DNA from: Deltaproteobacteria bacterium ADurb.Bin207
Lineage (GTDB): Bacteria; Myxococcota_A; Polyangia; Polyangiales; Polyangiaceae
Direction: 5' to 3'
Length of the DNA stretch: 64,000 bases
Assembly: GCA_002070115.1 (NCBI GenBank)
Contig: MWCO01000012.1
Coordinates: 47,177-111,176 of the forward strand
Shown here: positions 8,174 to 16,951 of the stretch, piece by piece
Layout of the letters: every line of letters starts with the position of its first letter
Numbering within the stretch: position 1 is the first letter of the stretch
Notes under the pieces: generated by a model
Told to the model about the DNA's origin: nothing
What the model saw: only the letters and a program-made list of their open reading frames with translations
Databases searched by the model: none
Position numbers and translations under genes: made by a program

Positions 8174-8679
8174 TGCGCGCGCTGTATGACACCAATGTGG
8201 TGTCCTATTGGATGGCAGGGCAGCAGGAGTTCCACACGCCGTTGCGTAAGCTGCAGCACGATCTGCGTAGTCTGAAGGCGATGCTTTACGTTTCCGCCGT
8301 GACGATCCAAGAACTCGCTGTCGTCGGGCAAATGACTGGAACCTGGCCGGAAATGCACGACTTCATCCGCGAGCGGTTCAACACCGTGCCCTTCACATCT
8401 CTTTGCGCTGAGAAGGCTGCCGCTCTCCAAGTCGCAGTAGGGAAACCATCGAAGGGGACAAAGGCGGAACGCCGCGAAGCCAAGGACCTGTGGTTCCGAG
8501 ACGCGGCAATCGTCGGGACCGCCATCGCCGAAGGGTTCGAGATGGTCGTCACGACGGAGAAGTGGTTCATGCACTACACGAACCACTTCGAGGGTGAGAT
8601 CCGAGTCGTCAAAGCCGTGGCCGTCGTGGGCGGCGCGTCCTCGAGCGAGGCTTCGCGACCCGCAAAGTTAGAAAAGTAG
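8170..8679 (+). CDS. PIN-domain nuclease (VapC-like)
   Basis: The 169-aa protein has the PIN signature: ALYDTNVVSYW (Asp7), SAVTIQELAVV (Glu48), FRDAAIVGTA (Asp111) and VVTTEKWF (Glu130), a plausible acidic metal-binding quartet. PIN proteins are usually RNases; VapC toxins cut tRNA or rRNA. The length exceeds a typical VapC (about 130 aa), with an extra charged loop GKPSKGTKAERREAKD before Asp111 and a Ser/Ala-rich tail. The ATG lies in the 4-nt overlap with the upstream 293-aa gene; a second ATG follows immediately. No small DNA-binding antitoxin of the usual kind is present. Confidence 0.8.
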   Translation: MMRALYDTNVVSYWMAGQQEFHTPLRKLQHDLRSLKAMLYVSAVTIQELAVVGQMTGTWPEMHDFIRERFNTVPFTSLCAEKAAALQVAVGKPSKGTKAERREAKDLWFRDAAIVGTAIAEGFEMVVTTEKWFMHYTNHFEGEIRVVKAVAVVGGASSSEASRPAKLEK

Positions 8680-9119
8680 GGCTGGCCCCGCCGTGGCCCC
8701 GCCCTGATCGCACCGCTCCCCGGGGGTCCGCACCCAATGCATGCCGTTCGCGACATCTGGCGCCCCCTGGCGACCCCTTCGGGGATTAGGTTCCAGCGAC
8801 GAGAGGCGTGAGGATTCAAGTCCCTCCTCGTGCACTACGTTGATTGGAAGGGGGTTGGACAGAGGGGGTCAGGCGAATCGAAGGGGCTCCGACGTTGTCC
8901 CGACGATTCGGGGTTCAGCGGCCCGCAGGGTTTTGTCCTCCAGCAGCACAAGCCGGAGGCGGTGGGCGAGCTTGGCAAAGCTCAGGGGAGGCGAGGCACC
9001 GAAGATATCGAAATCGCTCGACAAAACGCGGGGAGCGACCAGGTGCAGCGTGATCGTTGGGCAACGCGCACGAGATTGATGGATCGTGGTGGACCTCGGG
9101 ATGGCGTATAGTGGTGCGG
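8680..9119. other. island right boundary and spacer
   Basis: Holds the right att repeat (8786-8836) and no supported gene. After the repeat the sequence is chromosomal spacer leading to the DUF4832-like lipoprotein gene. Confidence 0.6.
8786..8836 (+). repeat. attR-like copy of tRNA-Leu 3' end
   Basis: A 51-bp partial duplicate of the tRNA-Leu gene (49/51 identical to 470-520). It lacks the 5' half of the tRNA (no acceptor 5' strand or D-arm), so it is not a gene. Two substitutions distinguish it from the functional copy. Confidence 0.9.
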
Positions 9120-10595
9120 ATGAATCACCGAACGGCTTCGAGCATCATCGTGGGCTGCCTTTTTGCGTGGGGTGCCATCGCGAGCGGTAGTACCTGGCTT
9201 GGATGTAGCAGTGATTCGCACGAAGACGATCGGGGCGGGACTTGGCCCTTGCAGGACGGGTCGGTGGAGGGCGCACAGCCAGATGCGCATCAAACCGACG
9301 CCGCCACGGAGAGCGCAGACACGGTGGTGGTGGAGCCCACGGAGATCGACACATTGTTTGCAAATCCTGGGATGGGTTGGCAAACGTTCCATCACGTAGC
9401 CACAGAAGACGATTCGTTGGAAGGCATCCCAAGCGGATCGGCGTATTACCGTTACAGATGGCTTCGACTGCAACCGACCCAAGAAACGATCGATCTGGAG
9501 GAGATTCAGAACACGCTCGACAAAGCGAGGGCAGCGGGGCAGACCCTAATGATACGGGTGATGACGGCGGGATCGGATAAGGAATACTCGCCCGATTGGC
9601 TTGCTGCAGCAGGGTGCAAAATCTGGGAGTACAAACGGGATGGTCCTACGATCCATGCGCCGGACCTCGACGACCCGGTGTGTTGGCAGTGGCATGAGAA
9701 CTTGCTTCGAGCCATTGCCACGAGGTTTGCCTCGGAGCCTGACTTGCAGATGGACATCGGTTCGGTAGGACTGTGGGGCGAGTGGCACTTTTCGTCCACG
9801 ACGCCCGAAATCCCGATGCCGTCGTTGGAAACCCGCAAAAAGGTGGTCGATCTGTACCGGGAGCTGTTCCCGGACCTTCCCCAGCAGGCGTTGATAGGGG
9901 ATGTGGACGCGCTCGCATACGCGACAAGCCAAGGGTCTGGATGGCGAGCGGATTGTCTGGGGGACTACGGGTTCTACTCACCCACCTGGAACCATATGGA
10001 TGATATGTACCGTCAGCACGTGGAACAGGCCAACGCGACACTGGCATGGCAGAATGGCCCTGTGGCGTGGGAGACCTGTTACGACATGAGTCGATGGGTC
10101 CAGGAGGGATACGATGTACATCGGATCTTCCAGTATGCCGTGGATATGCACGGATCGTTTGTGAACAACAAGTCCGCGCCACTGCCAGAGGGCAGCCAGA
10201 TTCGGCAGGAGATAGAGACGCTGCTTCGCAAGCTCGGATACCGATATGTGCTTCGAAGGTTGGAACATCCGCGACGAGTCAGCGGCACGCTGCCCGTGAG
10301 CATGGACTGGGACAACGTTGGGGTAGCTCCCGCCTACGGACCTTACTCTCTGGCCGTGCGGCTTACTTCGCAAGCAGGCGATTCAGTGGTGTTGAGTGCC
10401 TCTTCCAAGCCCAAAGCATGGCTTCCGGGATTGACGCATGTGCAGGAAGACCTTGTCCTTCCCGCGTCGATGTCAGCCGGAACGTATCAGCTAGCGGTTG
10501 GGATCATCGACAAGACGGGGCGCGCAGTCGTGAAACTGGCGATTGCGGGAGAGCAATCAGGATGGTACCCGCTCAGTGAGGTAGTCGTACCCTAG
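9120..10595 (+). CDS. DUF4832-like glycosidase-fold lipoprotein
   Basis: From the ATG at 9120 a 491-aa protein starts with a signal peptide ending in a lipobox (TWLGC), so it is probably a lipid-anchored envelope protein. The body has the NPGMGW motif followed by YYRYRWLRLQP and helical and strand alternation with LMIRVM, as in DUF4832/DUF4874 proteins, which resemble TIM-barrel glycoside hydrolases. GLWGEWHFSS could supply an acid residue. The C-terminal 110 residues look like a beta-sandwich (LAVRLTSQAGD, YQLAVGIID). It converges with the GH31 lipoprotein gene. Substrate unknown. An upstream in-frame start at 9057 would remove the signal-peptide logic, so the inner ATG is preferred. Confidence 0.75.
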   Translation: MNHRTASSIIVGCLFAWGAIASGSTWLGCSSDSHEDDRGGTWPLQDGSVEGAQPDAHQTDAATESADTVVVEPTEIDTLFANPGMGWQTFHHVATEDDSLEGIPSGSAYYRYRWLRLQPTQETIDLEEIQNTLDKARAAGQTLMIRVMTAGSDKEYSPDWLAAAGCKIWEYKRDGPTIHAPDLDDPVCWQWHENLLRAIATRFASEPDLQMDIGSVGLWGEWHFSSTTPEIPMPSLETRKKVVDLYRELFPDLPQQALIGDVDALAYATSQGSGWRADCLGDYGFYSPTWNHMDDMYRQHVEQANATLAWQNGPVAWETCYDMSRWVQEGYDVHRIFQYAVDMHGSFVNNKSAPLPEGSQIRQEIETLLRKLGYRYVLRRLEHPRRVSGTLPVSMDWDNVGVAPAYGPYSLAVRLTSQAGDSVVLSASSKPKAWLPGLTHVQEDLVLPASMSAGTYQLAVGIIDKTGRAVVKLAIAGEQSGWYPLSEVVVP

Positions 10596-10890
10596 TCCTC
10601 GTCATACACCTACCCTCCGAAAAATCCCTCCAAGGACCGGATACGTAGTCCGGTAAGGAGAGAGGTTGGAAGGACGCCACGGTACCCACAAAAAGCCATA
10701 CAACCTCTCCCAGGAATATTTCGTGTTATTATTCGTTAGTTACAACACTGCCGACAAAATGACGGCTAAGCGTTTGCGCGCGAAAAAAACGCAAGCGCTG
10801 CCCGGAATCCACGCGTTCAACCCCAAATCCCCCGGCAAACTCCAGCCGCCGCTTGGCAAGGGATGGGTTCGCGCTTCTGCCCGAACGCTC
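10596..10890. other. convergent spacer with two hairpins
   Basis: Between the convergent DUF4832-like and GH31 genes. A 6-bp stem ACCGGA/TCCGGT lies at 10636-10654, and a 10-bp stem AGCGTTTGCG/CGCAAGCGCT (one G-T pair) spans 10769-10799. Either could serve as a terminator, but neither is followed by a clear T-run. No gene is supported. Confidence 0.45.
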
Positions 10891-12747
10891 TCAGGGCCAC
10901 AGAAAGCGAATATGCTGGGGCGAAGGCGACGGGGGCACTATGACCCAAACCGCTTGTCGCGCGGTATCCATCCACCATCCTGATGCAGCAACATCTAATG
11001 AATCCCGCGTTTCTCTCTCTGGAACTGCCGCATCGCCAAGCTTCACCTGCCCCGGTCTACGGGTCATTCGCACCTGAAGCACTACGGCGCGAATCGCTCG
11101 AGAAAAGGTCACTTCCACCGTATCCTTCCCCGCGATTGCATGAAACGTTGTGACAACATCATCTGTATCCTGAAGGTCAAAGCTCGTTGTCTTGGCCGAG
11201 GGATAGACCAGAACCGTCCACGCATCCCGGCTGGCCGTCGTTCCCAAGCCGGTCACCTCATCGCTCACCTGAAGGGGTATGATCGCTCCCTGGCGCACGA
11301 ATAGGGGAATCTGGCCTGGGGGCGAGTGGTAGGAGCGAAGGATGGTTCCCCCCGCGATATCATCATCTTCCGGATGCCAGAAATCATAATAGTCCTGTCC
11401 TTCTGGCAAAACGATATCGCGAATCGCTGTGTCATCGAGGATGGGAGCCACCAGCAAGGCTTCCCCAAGCGAGAATCGGTAGTCTCCCAGCCAAGCGGAA
11501 GGCTCACCGTGGGCCGTGAGCACCGCAGCACCTCCCGCGCGGGCTTGATGGGCCAAGCTATAGAAAAACGGCACCAATTCATGGTGGAACGTCAGCCAGA
11601 ACCGATGCTGGTCCAGCATTTTTTGCGCACAATCCCCTTCACAGCCCGGCATGGCCCACGGAAGCATGTCGCGGCTGCCTCGCCAATGCATCCACGGCAT
11701 CAACGCCCCCACCGCAAGCCATCGCTCGAACACCGCCCGATCGAAGGGGATGGGATCGCCCAACGGATCGCCAGGATCGAATTCCAGCCCGCCCCCAATA
11801 TCCGTTCCCACCACCGCATATCCAGCTCGGGAAGACCGAAACACATGCTCAAGGGCATCACTCAAACCACGCCAATCACGACGCTTTTCCCCGACATACG
11901 CCACGGGGGCGTGTTCGGGACGAGCATGAAAGCGAGCCGAACGACCGTATGGTTGGTCCCAGGCCCGGGCCAAGGTGACGAATTCGTTCAATCCGCCTTT
12001 GCGATGGGCCCCATAAGCAAAAAAATCCCGATAATAGGCTTCTGAATACTCTTGATGGGATATCTGCCCCTGGGCGGTCTGCACCGGATCCGAACGAACG
12101 AAAGCGTCGCCCACATCGAGTTTCCACCCGTTGATCCCCAGGTCGAGCAACGCGTTTTGCTGCTCATGCCACCACGCCCTGGCTTGTGGATGAAAGAAGT
12201 CCACAGCCGCCCCGCCCCCTTTCCACCACGAATAGGTTTGCCCCTCGTCGACAAAAAAACCGCATGTCTTTGCGAATTCGAAGTTCGGCGACGGCCCGAC
12301 CACCCAATCGCCTCCCTTCTCATCGTGATACCAGCGATTGACCATCTGGGTCATCCAGAGCACGACTCGCACCTTTTGCGCGTGCAAGTGGGCCACCAAT
12401 TCCCCGAGCTTCGGATAGCGTCGGTCACTCGGAACGAACGTATTATAGTGCGTTTCCCACGGACTATCGATCACGACTACCCCCGCGGGCAGTTGTCTTT
12501 CCGCAAAGCCCGACAGAAGGGCGCGAATCCCCTGTTCATCCGAAACCCCTTGCGAAATCCAGGGTTCGAAGGCCCATCGCGGCGTAAACACAGGCGGTGC
12601 GGAGATCTCGGGCTCGAAGGCAACGACATCGCAACCGTCTTCTGAAGCATCGGCCAAAGGCCCCGGTGGCTCGTCTTTGGCGCACGATATCCCGATAACG
12701 GCGCATAAAAGAGCCGGTCTTGACCATAGCAAGCGCGCAGCGGGCAT
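10891..12747 (-). CDS. glycoside hydrolase family 31 lipoprotein
   Basis: From the ATG at 12747 the 618-aa protein has a signal peptide with lipobox (VIGISC), placing it at the cell envelope. The catalytic barrel shows family GH31 marks: a PRWAFEPWISQG opening, VVIDSPWETHY, GWKLDVGDAF with the nucleophile Asp, GTDIGGGLEFD, and MPWMHWRG. A C-terminal beta domain (GAIIPLQ, WTVLVYPS) follows. GH31 enzymes are alpha-glucosidases, alpha-xylosidases, sulfoquinovosidases or transglycosylases; the exact substrate cannot be read here. Longer in-frame starts up to 12885 exist but would bury the signal peptide. Confidence 0.9.
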   Translation of the reverse strand: MPAARLLWSRPALLCAVIGISCAKDEPPGPLADASEDGCDVVAFEPEISAPPVFTPRWAFEPWISQGVSDEQGIRALLSGFAERQLPAGVVVIDSPWETHYNTFVPSDRRYPKLGELVAHLHAQKVRVVLWMTQMVNRWYHDEKGGDWVVGPSPNFEFAKTCGFFVDEGQTYSWWKGGGAAVDFFHPQARAWWHEQQNALLDLGINGWKLDVGDAFVRSDPVQTAQGQISHQEYSEAYYRDFFAYGAHRKGGLNEFVTLARAWDQPYGRSARFHARPEHAPVAYVGEKRRDWRGLSDALEHVFRSSRAGYAVVGTDIGGGLEFDPGDPLGDPIPFDRAVFERWLAVGALMPWMHWRGSRDMLPWAMPGCEGDCAQKMLDQHRFWLTFHHELVPFFYSLAHQARAGGAAVLTAHGEPSAWLGDYRFSLGEALLVAPILDDTAIRDIVLPEGQDYYDFWHPEDDDIAGGTILRSYHSPPGQIPLFVRQGAIIPLQVSDEVTGLGTTASRDAWTVLVYPSAKTTSFDLQDTDDVVTTFHAIAGKDTVEVTFSRAIRAVVLQVRMTRRPGQVKLGDAAVPERETRDSLDVAASGWWMDTARQAVWVIVPPSPSPQHIRFLWP

Positions 12748-12953
12748 GCGGGATAGCCTAGAGCACTTTGCCCCAAGAGCAAACGGATGTTCGAATTGGC
12801 AGCATAATCCTTGACGGCCACGATGAACCGGATGGCCGCCCCTTTCGACCTCCCCCCTGGAACCATCCTCCCTCGGGCTTGCCACCCTGCACGCGGGCCC
12901 TACGAATCTTCATACCCCCACCATGGTGGGCGTATCCGCAAGGAGGCAGAACC

Positions 12954-13169
12954 ATGAAACCCATGAATGACTGCCCTATTCAAGAGGACAGTGGAATGCC
13001 ATGCACGGCAGCCGTCGTTCCGTTCACACTGCAAGGAATGTCCGCGGGAATATGTAGCCGATGCGGAGAGATCGTTGCCCAATCCGACCGCAGAGCAACG
13101 AAAAAACTAGCAAAAACAACAACTTTAATCTCTCTGCGTCGCGCCAGCCAACGCCACGACGACACCTAA
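12954..13169 (+). CDS. small Cys-containing protein, 71 aa
   Basis: The ATG at 12954 is preceded by a near-perfect AAGGAGG ribosome site 7 nt upstream, the main reason to call it. The product has MNDCPIQEDSGMPC, then a hydrophobic AAVVPFTLQG, then ICSRCGEIV, so four Cys arranged as two pairs could bind zinc, and a basic C-terminus. It lies upstream of and divergent from GH31 and converges with the lipase gene. It is not recognised as any known family; it may also be spurious. Confidence 0.4.
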   Translation: MKPMNDCPIQEDSGMPCTAAVVPFTLQGMSAGICSRCGEIVAQSDRRATKKLAKTTTLISLRRASQRHDDT

Positions 13170-13248
13170 CGTTGTGGTATCATGTCTTCCGGATCCGGGC
13201 GAAAAAGCAAGCTAAGAATCATGGTATCGTGACGGTTTTCGGGAAAAC

Positions 13249-14394
13249 TCATCCGTTTTCCGATTGGAGAAGTCCTTCAACGATACCATCGAGCATGGCA
13301 TCGAAACGCGCGGCATCGAAGCCCGAAAGGGAGGAAAGCCAATCCACATGGTCCTTGGAATCCCGGTCATCGCTGAAATGGCCGACCACATCCAAATGGT
13401 CGCCTCGTCCCGCCCACACCAGGTCGCCCCAAACCTGAGAGCGAATGGGTACGACCCCATCATTGGCGAGATCGGGAAGGGGTTCGGTGAAATAAGCCCG
13501 CAATTTGTCATCGGCTTCGGTGCCCGGGGGCTTGCACGGATACCGGGCATGCTCGAGGCCGGAAAGACGATTCAGCATGGCAAACACGGGCAAGGAAAGG
13601 GCAGCCCATGGACGTACCACATATTTTGCCCAGGAAACCACACCCGGACTGGGCGCATAGGAAGCCACCGATTGGTAATACACGCGATCACTATTTTCGA
13701 CCCCCGCCTGGAATAAATCCATCGATTCGGGAGAAAGCTGAATGACCGCGCCCTGATCTTCCCGAATCAAGCGCAAAAACTGCGCCGTCTCATCCGCTGT
13801 CGCACTGTCCAATACCCGAACGAGCTTGTCGGTCAGCGTATCGATGAGCCGAAGCTGCACCCCCACCGCCTTTTCGATCCCCGAAAACGCGGCCACCAGC
13901 GATGACGTCAGCGCAAGCGGCGGACGACCAAGCTTCAGAACCGCAACGGTAAGTGCTGATAACGCATACAGCAAACGTTGCCCCGACAACGTAGCAAAAA
14001 AACTCGCTAGAGGCGTCCCAAAATGCGGCGTGTTCATCGTCGTCACCGAACGAATCGCTCCAGCCCAACGCGGCGTCGTCAACGCCCCACTCACGTTCAT
14101 CGTGGGGGAGGCCACCAGCCGCGCATCCAACCCCCCCGTCGAATGCCCCACCAAGTGGATCGCCCCATGCCCATCGTACGTCTCATCTATCACCTGCACC
14201 AGCTTGCGTCCCCGACGACGAATGGAAGCGGTGGGATGAACGTCGATGATATGCACCTGAACGCCTTTGCCCACGGCTTGATAGCGTCGACGGAGCCCTG
14301 CCTCCACATGGCAAAAATAATGGTACGAACCCAACGTCGAAAAACCGAACAACCCGGGGGATAAGTAGATTCGCGACACACCCATGCCCAACAA
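13249..14394 (-). CDS. alpha/beta-hydrolase, lipase-like
   Basis: The 381-aa protein (ATG at 14394; a second ATG at 14385 is about as likely) has IYLSPGLFGF as the oxyanion strand and HLVGHSTGGLDARL as nucleophile elbow (Ser in GHSTGG), typical of triacylglycerol lipases and esterases. MNTPHFGTPLASF follows as in family I lipases. Likely Asp and His are in NDGVVPIRSQVWG and HLDVVGHF near the C-terminus. A hydrophobic helical lid region (residues 140-180) is present. There is no signal peptide. It lies 75 bp downstream of the TlpA-like gene on the same strand. Confidence 0.8.
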   Translation of the reverse strand: MLGMGVSRIYLSPGLFGFSTLGSYHYFCHVEAGLRRRYQAVGKGVQVHIIDVHPTASIRRRGRKLVQVIDETYDGHGAIHLVGHSTGGLDARLVASPTMNVSGALTTPRWAGAIRSVTTMNTPHFGTPLASFFATLSGQRLLYALSALTVAVLKLGRPPLALTSSLVAAFSGIEKAVGVQLRLIDTLTDKLVRVLDSATADETAQFLRLIREDQGAVIQLSPESMDLFQAGVENSDRVYYQSVASYAPSPGVVSWAKYVVRPWAALSLPVFAMLNRLSGLEHARYPCKPPGTEADDKLRAYFTEPLPDLANDGVVPIRSQVWGDLVWAGRGDHLDVVGHFSDDRDSKDHVDWLSSLSGFDAARFDAMLDGIVEGLLQSENG

Positions 14395-14468
14395 TGTTCA
14401 TGAGACGGCGCCGATCCGCAAGGACTACATGCCCATCCCTTCGAATCATCGGACCCGGATCGTGGCGA

Positions 14469-15020
14469 TCACGGCCCCGCCATCCCGCAGGTACTCATCG
14501 AATCCAAAACCTGATCCAACACCTGCGCTTCATGGTCGGGACCAAGCACATAACGAACGACCCCACAACGATCCACCACGAACGTCACCGGCAGGTCCGA
14601 CACGCGAAAACGACCTGATAAGACATTATCACGATCGTGGATGACCGGAAATGTCAGCCCGTAGGCACGAACGAGCTGCTGCGCATCGGAAACCATCTCA
14701 TCCTCGGAAATCCCAACGAAAAGCACATCCCCCCGACGAACATGGCTGCGTTGCGCCGAGGGAAGCGTGCGCTTGCATGGCTCGCAATATTTGGCGAAAA
14801 ACTTGATGACGACCGGGCGGCCTTGCAGATCCTGCGGTTTCATCGTCTCGCCACTCACCGTATTTCCACGTACCGAAGGTAGTTCCTTCCCCAGCAACGG
14901 GCTTGGAAAAGAGGCGGGGGGAGGTGCCGTCGTTGCGCATCCCACGGCGATCCACACCATCAACGAGCATCCCAACCACATCCCGCGCCGTACCATCGTG
15001 ACCAGCCGTCCTGAATCCAT
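14469..15020 (-). CDS. TlpA/ResA-like thioredoxin-fold lipoprotein
   Basis: Starting at 15020 (ATG; 14996 is also possible and 15056 less likely), the signal peptide ends in a lipobox AVGC, so the protein is anchored outside the inner membrane. The thioredoxin-fold domain has VVIKFFAKYCEPCKRTLP with the CxxC pair, VLFVGISEDE, and VSDLPVTFVVD with the cis-Pro. Such proteins reduce disulfides in extracytoplasmic proteins, for example apocytochromes. It could form an operon with the downstream lipase gene. Divergent from the histidine kinase gene. Confidence 0.85.
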   Translation of the reverse strand: MDSGRLVTMVRRGMWLGCSLMVWIAVGCATTAPPPASFPSPLLGKELPSVRGNTVSGETMKPQDLQGRPVVIKFFAKYCEPCKRTLPSAQRSHVRRGDVLFVGISEDEMVSDAQQLVRAYGLTFPVIHDRDNVLSGRFRVSDLPVTFVVDRCGVVRYVLGPDHEAQVLDQVLDSMSTCGMAGP

Positions 15021-15198
15021 CGAATAGGCATACTCGCAGTTCGTGACAAACGCCACGTCGGCTTCGCTCCCCCCTGCCCGAACGATTCTTCACCCTATAT
15101 GCACACGTTGCTTCATGAAAAACCCGTGGCGGAGCGTTTCCCCCAAAGACAACTTTCACCCCTTGTCGAGGTGGTAGCCCATGGGGTTGCAGCGTACC

Positions 15199-16893
15199 AT
15201 GCCCTCCGTGACTCTCTCCCTACGTTTGCTCCTTGCATTTGGTTGCGTGGCGGTCTTGTCGACCTCCTTGCTCGGAGCGCTCGTGCGCTTCGAATGGCGA
15301 CGTACCGAAAATGAACGTTTCGATGCCCAGGTGCAGGGGGCAAAAGATGGTATTTCTCTCGAAATACGCGCGGAACACGATGCCGTGCAAGACATCCTTC
15401 GACCCTTGTGCAAACACGACGCGTTCGTGGACCGCACACTTGTCGACCTCGAGGCCGGACGATTGGATGGGGGACGCCGCCTCGCCCTTGCCCAACTCGT
15501 GCCCGAAGAAATGAAAGCGTTGCGCCTCGATGAACTGGTCATGGTCACCGGCACGGGTGAAGTGCTCGGTGCCGGGCATGATCCTTCTCTGCTCGGAACG
15601 CGTCGTAACGACTTCGCAAGCATTCTGTCATCGAAAAACCCCACCGGTAGGGTTCGTCCGCCATCTTTATACGATGGCAAACCCGTTTCCGCCGCTCTCA
15701 CGGGAACGTGTGCAGCGCACGCGGGAAATCGGACGGTCGGATTGCTCGGCGCAAGACATATCCAACCCGTGCTGGAAAGACTGAGCAAAGCCTATGGAGT
15801 ACGCCTCGCCCTCGAAGGCACCCCCGACGCCACCGTGTTGCCCAACGAAATCGCACAACAAATCGTGATCGATGAAGCCGCGGGGTTACGCGTCATCGTC
15901 GCAAAATCCCGTCTCGACCTCGACCGTCACCTCGAAACCCTCGACCATTGGATACTCATGACCGGCGGCGTCACCCTTGCCGTCGCCATTTTGCTCGCCT
16001 TCGTTCTCGCAAGAAGCCTCGCAAAACCTTTGGCCGCCTTGTCCCACGAAGTCGGTGAAGTCGTCGCTGGCGAACCCAGACCCGTCACCGTCCGGGGAAC
16101 CCCGGAAATGCGTCGCCTCGCTCATGCGTTCAACAAAACCTTGCATGATCTCGCTGCCTTACGTCAACGCCACGCCGCCCTCGAACGAATCGCGGCATGG
16201 CGCGAAGTGGCGCGTCGTGTCGCCCACGAAATCAAAAATCCCCTCACCCCCATCCGATCCTCCGTCGAAACGTTGCGACGGCTCAAAAACCGCGACGATC
16301 CGACGTTCGATGAATTTTTCGACGAGGCGACGAAAGGCATTCTCGACGATGTGCATCGCATTGCCACCATCGCTTCCGACTTTGCCAAATTCGCTCGACT
16401 CCCGGCTCCTCGTCCCGCGCCTTTGGATCTGGAAGACCTCGTTCGTACCGTGGTGTCGATGCATAGTGTCCAAGGAATGACGATCGAATTGGTGTTGACC
16501 CCGTGTCCCATCGTGCGGGCCGATCGAGATCAACTCGGGCAAGTGCTGACCAATCTCATCCAAAACGCCGTGGATGCGGCACAAAGCGTGACAACGACCC
16601 CTCACGTATGGGTCATCCTTGAGCCCGAGGGAAACGAATACATCCGTCTTCGTGTCAAAGACAACGGACCGGGCGTGGCCCAGGACTTGATCCCGAAGCT
16701 CTTCGAACCCTATGTCACCACCAAGATGCACGGAACCGGATTGGGCTTGTCGATCGTACAGCGCATCGTCATCGAGCACGGCGGCGAAATTGCCTATGAA
16801 CCCCAACCCACCGGAGCATGCTTTGCCATCTTGCTGCCCTGCGCGGGCCCCGTCGCCACGGAAACGACTTCCTCCATCCCTTTGGGAGAATGA
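15199..16893 (+). CDS. NtrY-like sensor histidine kinase
   Basis: About 564 aa from the ATG at 15199 (an in-frame start at 15181 also exists). Domains: an N-terminal membrane helix (LSLRLLLAFGCVAVLSTSLL), an extracytoplasmic sensor region to about residue 250, a second helix (LMTGGVTLAVAILLAFVLA), a HAMP region, then the dimerisation box HEIKNPLTPIRSS with the phospho-His at about residue 343, and an ATPase domain with NLIQNAVDAA, DNGPGV and GTGLGLSI. The HEIKNPLTPIR box is characteristic of NtrY-type kinases of nitrogen or envelope control. No response regulator is adjacent, so the partner is elsewhere. The kinase is followed 58 bp later by a large lipoprotein gene. Confidence 0.92.
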   Translation: MPSVTLSLRLLLAFGCVAVLSTSLLGALVRFEWRRTENERFDAQVQGAKDGISLEIRAEHDAVQDILRPLCKHDAFVDRTLVDLEAGRLDGGRRLALAQLVPEEMKALRLDELVMVTGTGEVLGAGHDPSLLGTRRNDFASILSSKNPTGRVRPPSLYDGKPVSAALTGTCAAHAGNRTVGLLGARHIQPVLERLSKAYGVRLALEGTPDATVLPNEIAQQIVIDEAAGLRVIVAKSRLDLDRHLETLDHWILMTGGVTLAVAILLAFVLARSLAKPLAALSHEVGEVVAGEPRPVTVRGTPEMRRLAHAFNKTLHDLAALRQRHAALERIAAWREVARRVAHEIKNPLTPIRSSVETLRRLKNRDDPTFDEFFDEATKGILDDVHRIATIASDFAKFARLPAPRPAPLDLEDLVRTVVSMHSVQGMTIELVLTPCPIVRADRDQLGQVLTNLIQNAVDAAQSVTTTPHVWVILEPEGNEYIRLRVKDNGPGVAQDLIPKLFEPYVTTKMHGTGLGLSIVQRIVIEHGGEIAYEPQPTGACFAILLPCAGPVATETTSSIPLGE

Positions 16894-16951
16894 ATTGTGC
16901 CGCTCGACGGTTAGCCCCCATAATCTTGTCTCCACCCTTTGAACGAGTCCC

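Larger units (their letters stand above)
470..8836. mobile_element. genomic island integrated in tRNA-Leu
   Basis: The island is bounded by 51-bp direct repeats of the tRNA-Leu 3' end. It contains, in order: a decayed tyrosine integrase (minus), small unknown genes (minus), a two-gene DDE transposon inserted in a broken Mrr-like gene, two further small minus-strand genes, and at the distal end an intact plus-strand pair (293-aa unknown plus PIN nuclease). No conjugation, phage structural or replication genes are recognisable. Most cargo is mutated, so the island is probably an old, immobile remnant; the PIN pair is the exception. Confidence 0.85.

Noticed and set aside
8786..8836. A second tRNA-Leu gene
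   Set aside because: Only the 3' half is present; the 5' acceptor strand and D-arm are missing. It is an att-type duplicate.
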